Assembly (NCBI GenBank): GCA_009773645.1
Contig: WSYB01000007.1
Location: 1 to 64,000, forward strand
DNA: 64,000 nucleotides
Direction of reading: 5' to 3'
Source of the DNA: Geobacteraceae bacterium
Lineage (GTDB): Bacteria; Desulfobacterota; Desulfuromonadia; Geobacterales; Geobacteraceae
Numbering within the stretch: the stretch's first letter is position 1; the number at the start of each line of letters is the position of its first letter. Below, piece by piece: positions 42,836-51,998 of this stretch. Both the position numbers and the translations under genes were made by a program. The notes under the pieces were generated by a model. The model worked only from the letters and a program-made list of their open reading frames with translations. It ran no database searches and was not told the origin of the DNA.

Positions 42836-42998
42836 AATTTTAATTATTGCCGGTTGTTATTCAATTGGTATTCATCGATTTACAGCGCCACCCAGAAAAA
42901 AATTACCGCCACTCCTTGGAAAGAAAATGCAGCAGAAGTCTCCTTACGCACGGAAGTCAACATAATGAGATGATTACACAAAAAGTCAGTTTCTTTAG

Positions 42999-43961
42999 TT
43001 AAATCCTGTATTTCTTTAAAAACCACTCTGCAGTCGACTGTAATCCTTCCTGCATAGTAAACGGCGGTTTCCACCCAAGCTCTTTTTGAATCTTCGAGTT
43101 GTCTACCTGGAGTGAACCTACCAACCGTTCCACCGCTGAAGACTTGCCAAGCATTCTTCCTGCTAAGCGCATCAAATCAGTTGGAAATGGAATGAGTCGC
43201 GCAGGCCTCCCCAAAGCAGACGCCACACGGCGGATCAACTCCGGGGTAGAAACATCTTCTCTATCACTCACCAAGTACGTCTGCCCGGCGGCAGCCGGAT
43301 TGGTTGCACAACAGGCCAAAGCATCGGCCAGATTTTCGGCGTACAGAAAGCTTTTTCGATTGTTGATGGAAGCTAAAGGCAGAGGGATTCCTTTAGCGAT
43401 GATACAAAGGAGGGAAAGAAAATTTCCAGGATTACCAGGACCGTAAACGAGAGGAGCTCTGATAATCACCACTTCCATCCCAGTTTTTTCACTTATCTCT
43501 CTTAAGCCGATCTCTGCTTCAAGTTTGGAAACTGAATAGGGATTATGCGGTGCTGGCTTATCATCCTCGGTATAAGCTCTGCACCCAGATGTGTTGCCAT
43601 TTACTCCAATTGTGCTCATGAAAACGAACCGCTTCACCCCGGCAGCCGCGGCTTGCTTCGCCAGCTGCAAAGTACCCTCAGTGTTGGTCTTACGGAATTC
43701 ACTTAACGGGTTAGAGGCGACCTCCTTCATTACATGCACCCTGGCAGCAAGATGAATTACTGTATCAATGCCCATAACGGCATGACTCCAAGATGCATTA
43801 GTTCCAAGCAATTCTACAACAACAGGCTCCACACCTGATATGAGAGCAATCGGAAGCTCTTCTGGTAGCAATGTTCCCCGCACCTGCCATCCTTCAGCGA
43901 GAGCCTTTAATGATAAAGTACGGCCCACAAACCCTGATGCCCCTGTAACAAGAACTCTCAT
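42999..43961 (-). CDS. NAD-dependent sugar epimerase/4-keto-reductase
   Basis: 320 residues from the ATG at 43961, which overlaps the upstream glycosyltransferase stop as ATGA. GASGFVGRTL binds NAD(P) and PYSVSK carries the catalytic Tyr and Lys. The form resembles WbpV-like reductases that act on the product of a WbpM-type dehydratase, and a CapD/WbpM gene and initiating transferase lie nearby. That pairing is inference. Confidence 0.85.
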   Translation of the reverse strand: MRVLVTGASGFVGRTLSLKALAEGWQVRGTLLPEELPIALISGVEPVVVELLGTNASWSHAVMGIDTVIHLAARVHVMKEVASNPLSEFRKTNTEGTLQLAKQAAAAGVKRFVFMSTIGVNGNTSGCRAYTEDDKPAPHNPYSVSKLEAEIGLREISEKTGMEVVIIRAPLVYGPGNPGNFLSLLCIIAKGIPLPLASINNRKSFLYAENLADALACCATNPAAAGQTYLVSDREDVSTPELIRRVASALGRPARLIPFPTDLMRLAGRMLGKSSAVERLVGSLQVDNSKIQKELGWKPPFTMQEGLQSTAEWFLKKYRI

Positions 43962-44734
43962 TGTGGCCGTAGAATGAACTGCAAAAAACGCGACCATGTC
44001 TTATGTGCAATAAAAGCAAATAACGAAGATGACATGTTGTGACTCCTCAAGGCACGGCGGATTTCCAGATTCTGAAGCAGTATGTTTTTTAAGTTACGAT
44101 TGGTGGTGCCCCCGAGGCGCATTTTTACCATAATATGTGGTATGTAAGCTGTTCGTATATGGTGGGTCTCAAACAATCGCAACAGTAGCTCAAAGTCTGC
44201 GGCTATGCGGTAACTTAAGTCGAACCCGCCATATTTCTTATAAATTTCTCTCCGAACGTACAAGGTGGGGTGCGGTGGCACCCATCCTATCTTGAAAAGA
44301 TCCTGCTGGTAAGGTTTGGATCGCCAATAACGAACAATCTTCGTGAGGTCATCGCACTTTACGTAGCACAAGTCACCATAACAGGCATCGATCCCAGGGT
44401 TGGCAGAAAAAAAGTCTGACACTCTATGCAGAACTTGATTGTCTGCATAGACATCATCTGAATTGATCAGACCAATAACATCTCCTGAAGCCAAGTTGAT
44501 CCCCTTATTCATAGCATCATAAAGGCCCTGATCAGGTTCGGAAATTACATTGATAGCAGGCCATCGATGCTCCTGAATCGCCTCCAGCGTTCTGTCAGTC
44601 GAATTTCCATCAATAATAATATATTCAAAAGGTTGTATTGTCTGGTTCAATACTGAAGCCATGCAGTGGGCTATGGTTGCCTCACCGTTACGTACAACCG
44701 TAATGAGAGATATACGGGGTTTGTTATTTAACAA
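43958..44734 (-). CDS. Family 2 glycosyltransferase (WcaE-like)
   Basis: 258 residues. ISLITVVRNGEATIAHCMASVLNQT, DGNSTDRTLE and the LINSDDVY metal-binding loop mark a GT2. IAADFELLLRLFE is the usual acceptor-side motif. It overlaps the epimerase downstream by 4 bases and the next glycosyltransferase by 11. Confidence 0.88.
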   Translation of the reverse strand: MLNNKPRISLITVVRNGEATIAHCMASVLNQTIQPFEYIIIDGNSTDRTLEAIQEHRWPAINVISEPDQGLYDAMNKGINLASGDVIGLINSDDVYADNQVLHRVSDFFSANPGIDACYGDLCYVKCDDLTKIVRYWRSKPYQQDLFKIGWVPPHPTLYVRREIYKKYGGFDLSYRIAADFELLLRLFETHHIRTAYIPHIMVKMRLGGTTNRNLKNILLQNLEIRRALRSHNMSSSLFAFIAHKTWSRFLQFILRPQ

Positions 44735-45446
44735 TTAAGTGCCTTTTCGCAAGTGCAGAAAGCAGTTTAAATCTGAATTTAATCTTATCCAAAGCTTTAT
44801 AACAACTGTTCCCACCGGTAGGAGATGCATTTGATGAATGCCTCCTGTAATGTACTAATTTCTCTTTGCAGAAATAAGTTCTGCCATATATTTCTGCTAT
44901 CATACCCAACCACATGTCGTGCATCGGTACATCGGGAGGAAAGGGTAACGACTTTTCAAGAATATTTCTATTAAAAGCCATACAACAACCAAGGTAGGTG
45001 TTTTTGTAAATATTTTTTACAAAACCAGGACCTGAATTTCTCAATTTAAAAAAAGAACTTTCGATAACAGAATCATCAGCATCGATCAATGATGCATCAC
45101 TTACAACAAGATCATAATGCTTCAAACATTCCTTCATGACTCTGACCTTATTAGGCATCCAAATATCATCTTGATCCGATAGAAAAATAACTTCTCCTGA
45201 TGCATGTATAAGTGCATTCTCGAAATTGAATATCGGGCTATGGAATTTGTTATTTTCCAGTAACTTAATCCTGGCATCATTATATAACCTGATTATATCG
45301 ACTGTTCTGTCTGTTGAAGAATCATCTGATATGATAATCTCAGCCACTGGCAATTCCTGGGACAAGATTGATTCCAATTGCCTAGCAATGTATTTTTCTC
45401 CATTGCATGATGCAATGCACACGGAAATATCAAGCAAGTTTCTCAT
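44724..45446 (-). CDS. Family 2 glycosyltransferase
   Basis: 240 residues: VCIASCNGEKYIARQLESILSQ, SDDSSTDRT and FLSDQDDIW give the GT-A core. The DQDDIW form is typical of rhamnosyltransferase-like enzymes. Overlaps Wzy downstream of the start by 17 bases. Confidence 0.87.
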   Translation of the reverse strand: MRNLLDISVCIASCNGEKYIARQLESILSQELPVAEIIISDDSSTDRTVDIIRLYNDARIKLLENNKFHSPIFNFENALIHASGEVIFLSDQDDIWMPNKVRVMKECLKHYDLVVSDASLIDADDSVIESSFFKLRNSGPGFVKNIYKNTYLGCCMAFNRNILEKSLPFPPDVPMHDMWLGMIAEIYGRTYFCKEKLVHYRRHSSNASPTGGNSCYKALDKIKFRFKLLSALAKRHLIVK

Positions 45447-46593
45447 CGCCTAGAACCCTCAAGACAGAAAGAGTTATCAGAATCATTGACATTCCAATAG
45501 GGTTGTTAAGATACGGATTAGTAACTGTTTGGATGTAGATCAATACGGTTGAAAGCACAAATGGAAGCGCAATATCCCTGCACTCTTTTTTACGAATTCT
45601 GGAATATGACCATATAATCATTAGAAAGATTAGAAACCAGAAAGACAAACCGACAACTCCCTGCTTGTGGAATATTTCCAGGAAAGAAGCTTCCATGTGC
45701 TCACTACGCTCCGCCACACCGATTCCAAGCCCGTGTCCCACAAAAAAACTGAAGGGATTCAATGATTCCGTGACCTGTTCATATGTAACAATGCGTGTGA
45801 GGTTTGATTCGGATTTATCACCCAATTGAGCCACGAACCATGGCGTAAATAACACCAATGATGCAGCAAGCAGGAATATTTTTATGAGCGTTTTAACGTT
45901 TCGCCGGGCATAAAAGATAGTATAGGCGATAAGAGTAGCCGCCGTAGATAACAAAAAACCTCTTGTAAAGGTCAATACTATTGAGAGGAACAGCAAAGCC
46001 GCTATCAATTTGTTTGACTTTTTATCACTAAATAAAAAAAACAAAAAGCCAACACATAAATACAAAAAACCTTTATAAAAGAAGCCAACAGGCCTAAAAA
46101 AAACCTCGCCCGTCGCAGTCATACGCTCATAGAATAAACTGAAAGGAATAAGCTTGAAATAGAGGCCTGTCAGTATTGCAAAATAAATTACCATCAGAAT
46201 AACCGAACATGACTTGACAGCCTTTACAACAAGCATAACCCTCTGATGATTATCAATGACAACGCTGAAGAAAAGAACCATTATGAAATATGAAAGTGGC
46301 TTAATATCACCAAGCACCAAGTCCAACTCTGCACCATTTAGCAATCCTATGGACGCAGAAAGTAACAGAGATGATATAAAATACAAAAAAAGAGTAATTG
46401 CCTGACTATTAATTTTTTGCTTAAACAATATTGCAATTGTATATACTTGCGCTATAAAGAACAGAACCATACGCAAGCTCAATGGGCCTATTTCAACAAG
46501 TCTACCTCCTCCTAGTAAAAACAATTCTGTAATTACTATTAGTAATATCGTATTACTAATAGTATATGTATTGAATGATAGACTATATTTCAA
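45430..46593 (-). CDS. wzy: O-antigen/polysaccharide polymerase (Wzy-like)
   Basis: 387 residues with about ten hydrophobic helices spread over the full length and a large periplasmic loop near 255-305 containing HGLGIGVAERSEH, a typical Wzy_C-like region. It joins lipid-linked repeat units in the periplasm. Families of Wzy share little sequence, so topology and neighbours carry the call. Confidence 0.8.
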   Translation of the reverse strand: MKYSLSFNTYTISNTILLIVITELFLLGGGRLVEIGPLSLRMVLFFIAQVYTIAILFKQKINSQAITLFLYFISSLLLSASIGLLNGAELDLVLGDIKPLSYFIMVLFFSVVIDNHQRVMLVVKAVKSCSVILMVIYFAILTGLYFKLIPFSLFYERMTATGEVFFRPVGFFYKGFLYLCVGFLFFLFSDKKSNKLIAALLFLSIVLTFTRGFLLSTAATLIAYTIFYARRNVKTLIKIFLLAASLVLFTPWFVAQLGDKSESNLTRIVTYEQVTESLNPFSFFVGHGLGIGVAERSEHMEASFLEIFHKQGVVGLSFWFLIFLMIIWSYSRIRKKECRDIALPFVLSTVLIYIQTVTNPYLNNPIGMSMILITLSVLRVLGDEKLA

Positions 46594-47468
46594 GGTAATA
46601 TGCCTTGGCCCTGACCACCAAGTAAAATACTCTTGAGTGTTCGGAACGTTGATTTGAAAAACCTCAATTTACTGCGTTCAAACAATTGAACTATCATTCG
46701 CTTTAAAAGTCGTATCATATAAGAGTATTTTTCGTATTTTGGCCTGCACACATTAAGAAACAGCAATTCAGTCTTTAAAATGTTCTCATATCTTTCCAGA
46801 TTCATCCATCTGTCGTAGTCCATTACCGACAATTCATGATCAACAACACTTTCAGAGATAAATACTCTTTTGCTGTTAGAGTAAATAGTACTAAATATCC
46901 AATGATCCAGATAATCTAACCAAAACAAGGTGTTGAAACCGCCAACCGACTGCATGAATGATGTACGAAGCATTGTTCCAGAATTTATTGAGGTCACTGG
47001 GCGGTGACAGACCCCCCTGGCTCTACCGTCTACAGGGCGAAAACAACCGCCGAATTTTATGATTGATGGCGATACCGTTTTCCCTAGGCACTCCACCCTT
47101 GGGACAATAGCAACCACGCTTTCATCGGAACTGATCACTTCAGTCGTTTTTATTAGGTTGGCAGTAAAATTATCCGGTAGACTTGTGTCCTGGTCCAGCA
47201 GCAGGAGCCATTCGAAACCATTTGACACTGCAGCATCAAGCGCATGATTATATGCTTTTGCCAAACCAGTATTAGTCGGATCGTGTACATATGTAATTGA
47301 AACGGGGATAGACCAGTTTATCTTCTGAGGTGTAGGGCTGTTATCATAAATTATGAAGCCCATAACGTCATCACAGTCGTGTTTCGCTAGGGCACCCATC
47401 AACGACTGAAAGGTCCTTGACTGCGATATATCCTGGTTATAGACAACCATAATGACCAATATCTTCAT
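46590..47468 (-). CDS. Family 2 glycosyltransferase (rhamnosyltransferase-like)
   Basis: 292 residues. VVYNQDISQSRTFQSL, IIYDNSPTPQ, NTGLAKAYNHALD and LLLDQDTSLP are the typical strands of the RfbF/WbbL-type GT2. It overlaps Wzy by 4 bases and the GT4 gene by 4, so it is translated with both. Confidence 0.87.
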   Translation of the reverse strand: MKILVIMVVYNQDISQSRTFQSLMGALAKHDCDDVMGFIIYDNSPTPQKINWSIPVSITYVHDPTNTGLAKAYNHALDAAVSNGFEWLLLLDQDTSLPDNFTANLIKTTEVISSDESVVAIVPRVECLGKTVSPSIIKFGGCFRPVDGRARGVCHRPVTSINSGTMLRTSFMQSVGGFNTLFWLDYLDHWIFSTIYSNSKRVFISESVVDHELSVMDYDRWMNLERYENILKTELLFLNVCRPKYEKYSYMIRLLKRMIVQLFERSKLRFFKSTFRTLKSILLGGQGQGILP

Positions 47469-48676
47469 ATCGCCTTATTTTGCTTACAACTACGATTATT
47501 GATCAGTTCTTCACTAAGACGTCTAACTGCGTCTCCATTACGTTCCGGAGTAAGAGTTGAGGTGTACTGCCTGCCTGCCGCTCCCATTTTTGTCATAAGC
47601 TCAGGGTGTTTAAAAAGATGCAGAATCTTTTCAGCAAGTGCATCTTCGTCTGTTCCGTCAACAATATAGCCGGTTTTCCCATCCAAAATAGCATCGGCTA
47701 CACCACCTGCATTTCCACCAATTACTGGTTTACTGTGGGCGCCTGCTTCAAGAAAAACTGTAGGACATCCTTCTGTATCCATCGTAGACACGATAAGACG
47801 GTGTGGCATAATAAATATATCGCAAATTTCATACAAATTCCCGAGTTCTTTATCATCAAGCCTTCCGGTGAAAGTTACATGACTATCCAAAAGCATTTCT
47901 GAAACCAGTTTTTTGAGAACGTTCTCTTGAGGTCCCGATCCTACTATAACGTAATGGGTTGTGGGATATGATTGAATAATAGAAGGTAACGCTTTGATCA
48001 AGACATCGTGCCCTTTTCTTTCAACGAGGCGCCCTACAGTAAGCAGCACCTTTTTTCCATTCAATCCAAATTTACCTCGTGTCAATTCAAGCTCTTCCGA
48101 TGAGGAGTTGGTGATCTTCTGGTGGCCTACCGCAGGCAGTATCTTATGGATCCTCGCCGGGTCAGCACCTCGCGCCGTTAGAAGATCACGAGTATATTCG
48201 GAAACAGTGATAACTGCTTCAGCATTTTTCAAGACCGCAAGAAACAGTTTATTGTGCAGTGGTCTTGTGCCTAGATATGTTATTTCTTCAGCGTAGGTAT
48301 AAAGCACATATGGGATTTTGAATAGTTTGTATGCAGCCAAGGCAGCTAAACCAGAAATATTGTATTCACCTATATGAATTACATCAGGTCGATTCATAAG
48401 CACTGAAATCATACATGAAGCAGGCCATAACAGATACTCTCTAAGTCTATCAAGTTTACTGGCCTTAAATCCATCGACTACGTGTATTATATAGCTATGA
48501 CGAATTATATTTTGTGGGAAACTGCGATCAAATTCCAGTGCAAAGTCCGGTTCAGCGTTACCTGTATGCACCTCCACACTTTCTGGAGGCAGATTTGAAA
48601 TAATGTTGAAAATATATTCGACCGAACCACCAGCGGCAGGAGGTGGAAAGCTTGCGGTGAAAAATAAAACCTTCAT
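47465..48676 (-). CDS. Family 4 glycosyltransferase
   Basis: 403 residues with a GT-B fold. The N-terminal domain begins KVLFFTASFPPPAAGGSVEYIF. The C-terminal donor domain has VGRLVERKGHDVLIKALP, GSGPQ and the EX7E-type FLEAGAHSKPVIGGNAGGVADAI. Retaining enzyme with a nucleotide sugar donor; specificity unknown. Confidence 0.9.
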   Translation of the reverse strand: MKVLFFTASFPPPAAGGSVEYIFNIISNLPPESVEVHTGNAEPDFALEFDRSFPQNIIRHSYIIHVVDGFKASKLDRLREYLLWPASCMISVLMNRPDVIHIGEYNISGLAALAAYKLFKIPYVLYTYAEEITYLGTRPLHNKLFLAVLKNAEAVITVSEYTRDLLTARGADPARIHKILPAVGHQKITNSSSEELELTRGKFGLNGKKVLLTVGRLVERKGHDVLIKALPSIIQSYPTTHYVIVGSGPQENVLKKLVSEMLLDSHVTFTGRLDDKELGNLYEICDIFIMPHRLIVSTMDTEGCPTVFLEAGAHSKPVIGGNAGGVADAILDGKTGYIVDGTDEDALAEKILHLFKHPELMTKMGAAGRQYTSTLTPERNGDAVRRLSEELINNRSCKQNKAI

Positions 48677-48690
48677 TGGTGAAATGGTCC

Positions 48691-49611
48691 TTATCCTTGA
48701 GATAACCAGCTAATTGTATTTATCAGGCCATCTGTGAGGGATATTTGAGGAGTAAACCCGATTCGATTTATTTTAGATGTATCAGCGTACCATTTAGGAA
48801 CATCGCCAGGAAATGACTTACCAGTAGGGATAATCTTAATATCAGGGAAACCCATCAAGGTTGCTATGTGACGTGCCAGATCGATCATCTTTACAGCAAC
48901 ACCACTCGCAAGATTATAATCCTCACCTGCCTCGCCCTTGAGCGCTATCATCACGAGACCACGAACGGTGTCTTTAATATTCAGGTAATCTCGAATTTGG
49001 TTGCCATCACCCAAAATACTCAGCTCATGACTATTCTGTTGTATCTTCTTTATTAAATCATGTATGGCAAACCTGTTCATCCCAATACCATATACACTAA
49101 ACATTCTGGCAATTTTTATATCAAGTCCATAAGATCGATGGTAAGCGGCACAGTATGCTTCACCGGCAGCCTTAGCGGCTGCATATGGAGAAGTTGGTTT
49201 AACATAAGCCTTTTCGCTCAGGGGCAGTGTATTTGATGAATCAAAAATGGATGCCGTCGAAGGGAATATCAGTTGTGAACCGGCCTTGCGAATTGATTCG
49301 AGCACCTCAAAATGGCCGCATAAGGTACTTTCGAAATCACCTCTTGGATCGCTGACTGACTCAGCGACATTCGCCCTTGCTGCTAAATGAAATACAACGG
49401 TATTGTCATCAATAAGTTTGTCCAGCACGCCTTTCGTCGAAATATCCGCTGCAACATACTCACAATCTTGATCTTCAATCGCAAGCCTATCCACGGCAAT
49501 TACATGTGTCCCGCTTTCGACTAGGTATTTTACGAGTGCTTTACCAATGAAACCACCAGCACCGGTGACGACCGCTTTTGCAATATTAAAATGATCAGTA
49601 ATAATATTCAT
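48691..49611 (-). CDS. NAD-dependent epimerase/dehydratase
   Basis: 306 residues. GAGGFIGKALVKYL, FHLAARANVAES, FPSTASIFD and the catalytic YAAAK are the extended-SDR signs. Likely makes a nucleotide sugar for this locus. Fifteen bases separate it from the GT4 gene. Substrate unknown. Confidence 0.87.
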   Translation of the reverse strand: MNIITDHFNIAKAVVTGAGGFIGKALVKYLVESGTHVIAVDRLAIEDQDCEYVAADISTKGVLDKLIDDNTVVFHLAARANVAESVSDPRGDFESTLCGHFEVLESIRKAGSQLIFPSTASIFDSSNTLPLSEKAYVKPTSPYAAAKAAGEAYCAAYHRSYGLDIKIARMFSVYGIGMNRFAIHDLIKKIQQNSHELSILGDGNQIRDYLNIKDTVRGLVMIALKGEAGEDYNLASGVAVKMIDLARHIATLMGFPDIKIIPTGKSFPGDVPKWYADTSKINRIGFTPQISLTDGLINTISWLSQG

Positions 49612-49685
49612 AATTAAGGCTCTTTATAATATATTGATACGAGAATTTATAAAGTTTGAACAAATACTAAATCATGATCAGCTTA

Positions 49686-50447
49686 TTATTTGTGATTTTT
49701 TCCCAGTACAAAAATAAATTCATTACTACCCTTTACATTATCCGTAAAAGCCCTTATTGCAAAAGGAAGTTTCTTTTGTGCGTAATTAAGCATCTGCAAA
49801 AAATTACTTGAGGTGAAGGTATGATAATGTATTGAATAGTTACTTTCCATTAACTGCTTGGCATGATTATCTATTTGCAAAGGTGAGGCTTCCTTGATCA
49901 CAAGTTCCGTATACTCTCTGTAATGCTCGTAATCATTTGTCAATAGCTGTTCTATCGACAATTCGTCATCATTACACAGATGTTCCACTGTTGTTATAGG
50001 ACGGTCCTTGTCAAAAGTGACCCTCATATCTGGAATGGCCATAAAAATGATTCCACAAGGTCTTAACTTTGTAAGCCAAGTTCTTATAGTCCCTATAGGG
50101 TTTCTGGAATGTTCTATCATATGGTTTGCAATGATAAAATCAAGTGAAGCATCGTGAAAAGTGGTCAGCTTTTCTCCATCGTCTATCACGTCAGGTGAAA
50201 CAAGAAAGCGATATTTTAGTTCCGGGTACCGCTCACGCAAGTCGGTACTACTCATTCTGTCTACGTAGCGGATGCTGGAAATAGGCAATCCTGAAATATC
50301 CAACGGTTCATGCAATGCACCAATTTCAATGCCATCACCTGAAAGATGAAGCTTAAGAGCGTTACGCATCGTATTCGATGGCGACTTCTTGAGGTGTCTG
50401 AAAACTGCTCTGAGGTTCTTATTTAGTTGATGTATTATGAATTGCAT
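49686..50447 (-). CDS. SAM-dependent methyltransferase
   Basis: 253 residues. GDGIEIGALHEPLDI supplies a motif I-like glycine stretch, FIIANHMIEHSRNPIGTIRTWLTKLRPCGIIFMAIPD the later class I motifs. Probably methylates a sugar or works on a nucleotide-linked intermediate of the polysaccharide. Substrate unknown. Confidence 0.75.
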   Translation of the reverse strand: MQFIIHQLNKNLRAVFRHLKKSPSNTMRNALKLHLSGDGIEIGALHEPLDISGLPISSIRYVDRMSSTDLRERYPELKYRFLVSPDVIDDGEKLTTFHDASLDFIIANHMIEHSRNPIGTIRTWLTKLRPCGIIFMAIPDMRVTFDKDRPITTVEHLCNDDELSIEQLLTNDYEHYREYTELVIKEASPLQIDNHAKQLMESNYSIHYHTFTSSNFLQMLNYAQKKLPFAIRAFTDNVKGSNEFIFVLGKNHK

Positions 50448-50499
50448 TTTTGCCCCTAATAATACCTGCTATCGAAATAGAATGAGAATATGTGATGAA

Positions 50500-51417
50500 T
50501 CAATTGATAGCCTTAATATCCTTAATCTTTATTATGCTCTGTGTCTCAATATTATAAATTTCAAGATCCTCTATCATTCTCAATCTTGTAGCAAAATCAT
50601 CGTAGGTAAGCTCGCCGCTCTCGTTGTGATATTCCCTGAACTGCGCCTGCCTGTATGCTGCTTCAGGAGTGTGGACCTTGAGTGTACCGAGAAGGTCATT
50701 TCTCACAAAAAAAACGTTATTGCCAGCCGTGTTTGCTCCGACAAGTGAATACCCCTTTTGCTTGGCAAGGTGGTCCAGAGCAGTGATGGATGAGCCATAA
50801 TAGACTTTTGAAAAATGGGCAAGGTCCCGTACAAAGGCAGGGTCATATGGAGTAGTTACTTTTGCGATCGGCCCAAACAAGCTGTTATATTCGGAAATTA
50901 CAATGCGCGGACTGATGCAGTCAATCGCCTCCCATACCCAGTAGTCATTGCCATCTATATCCACCGACAGCAGACCAATATCCCCACGTATTCCGTTACG
51001 CATTATAAGATCATTGATGTTGTCCTTCGTTATGAATGCATGTTCTGCCTTGAGATTATACCCCCAGTAGACGGTATCCTTTTTTATGTATGCAATATTC
51101 TCTTCGCTGCCATCCAAAACCAGGCCAGACCAATAGTTATTGGTGAGGAGGAATCTTGTATTTGACTCTGTATAATTCTCAACCCCAAACTCTATGAACA
51201 GTTTTCGCTCTATGGGAACGTGATTGATTAGATATTGAATGATGCCATCTTCCCCCCACTGTGAGAATACTCTGAACTCGGCGTCATTTATGCCGACACC
51301 GTACTGGGTAATTTGTCGCTGCTCAATGCGGCCCAAGGCTTCCTGAATTCTGTTGATTTTGTGTGTAAGCGAAGACATCCGCTTCAGAAATCTAAACAGT
51401 TTTTTAAATATTTTCAT
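50500..51417 (-). CDS. FkbM-like methyltransferase-related protein
   Basis: 305 residues. A coiled start is followed by FRVFSQWGEDGIIQYLI, LFIEFGVENYTESNTRFLL and LLSVDIDGNDYWVWEAI, a layout like FkbM methyltransferases but with an E.G in place of a clean GxGxG. The family occurs widely in O-antigen loci and its chemistry is not well known. It may be a methyltransferase or a sugar-binding relative. Confidence 0.65.
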   Translation of the reverse strand: MKIFKKLFRFLKRMSSLTHKINRIQEALGRIEQRQITQYGVGINDAEFRVFSQWGEDGIIQYLINHVPIERKLFIEFGVENYTESNTRFLLTNNYWSGLVLDGSEENIAYIKKDTVYWGYNLKAEHAFITKDNINDLIMRNGIRGDIGLLSVDIDGNDYWVWEAIDCISPRIVISEYNSLFGPIAKVTTPYDPAFVRDLAHFSKVYYGSSITALDHLAKQKGYSLVGANTAGNNVFFVRNDLLGTLKVHTPEAAYRQAQFREYHNESGELTYDDFATRLRMIEDLEIYNIETQSIIKIKDIKAIN

Positions 51418-51427
51418 AGCAACGCCT

Positions 51428-51994
51428 TCATTTTAACTGTTTTATTATTTTTGCAGGAATTCCTGCCGCAACAACATAATCGGGCACATCTTTTGTCACC
51501 ACGGAGTTGGCGGCAACCACAGCGTTCTTGCCAATAGTAACACCAGGCAAAACGACAACTCCGATGCCCAGCCAGCATCCTTCCTTCAATCTGACCGGCC
51601 CTTTAAAAAGATCCCCCTGCAGACGTATAGGAACCTCGATGTTTTCGTAGTTATGATCGGCATCGCTAATAAACACCCGGTCGGCGAGAAGGACGTTTTC
51701 TTCAATTGCCACCTGCTGCCACGCATTTATATGCACGAACCTGCCAATGTAGGTCCCATCGCCAATCGAGAGAGTTGGTTTTCCGTCACCACGATCATCC
51801 TTTGCGTTAAGCCAGGCATGCTCACAAATAGTAACTTTGCTCCCGATTCGAATCAGGTTAGGGGCCATCAGTTTTGCAGAAGGCTCAAGCACTGAATCTG
51901 CCCCCCAAGCGGCAAACAGATTGCGTACAACGAATGTATATGCCTTGACACGTAATTTATTGTAAGCAAACCAAGTAAAAGAAAATATCTTCAT
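51428..51994 (-). CDS. Hexapeptide-repeat acyltransferase (WcaF-like)
   Basis: 188 residues with left-handed beta-helix hexapeptide repeats (LIRIGSKVTICEHAWLNAKDD..., then WLGIGVVVLPGVTIGKNAVVAANSVVTKDVP). The end VAAGIPAKIIK is the standard close of the fold. It transfers an acetyl group to a sugar hydroxyl or amine from acetyl-CoA. Confidence 0.92.
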   Translation of the reverse strand: MKIFSFTWFAYNKLRVKAYTFVVRNLFAAWGADSVLEPSAKLMAPNLIRIGSKVTICEHAWLNAKDDRGDGKPTLSIGDGTYIGRFVHINAWQQVAIEENVLLADRVFISDADHNYENIEVPIRLQGDLFKGPVRLKEGCWLGIGVVVLPGVTIGKNAVVAANSVVTKDVPDYVVAAGIPAKIIKQLK

Positions 51995-51998
51995 ATCA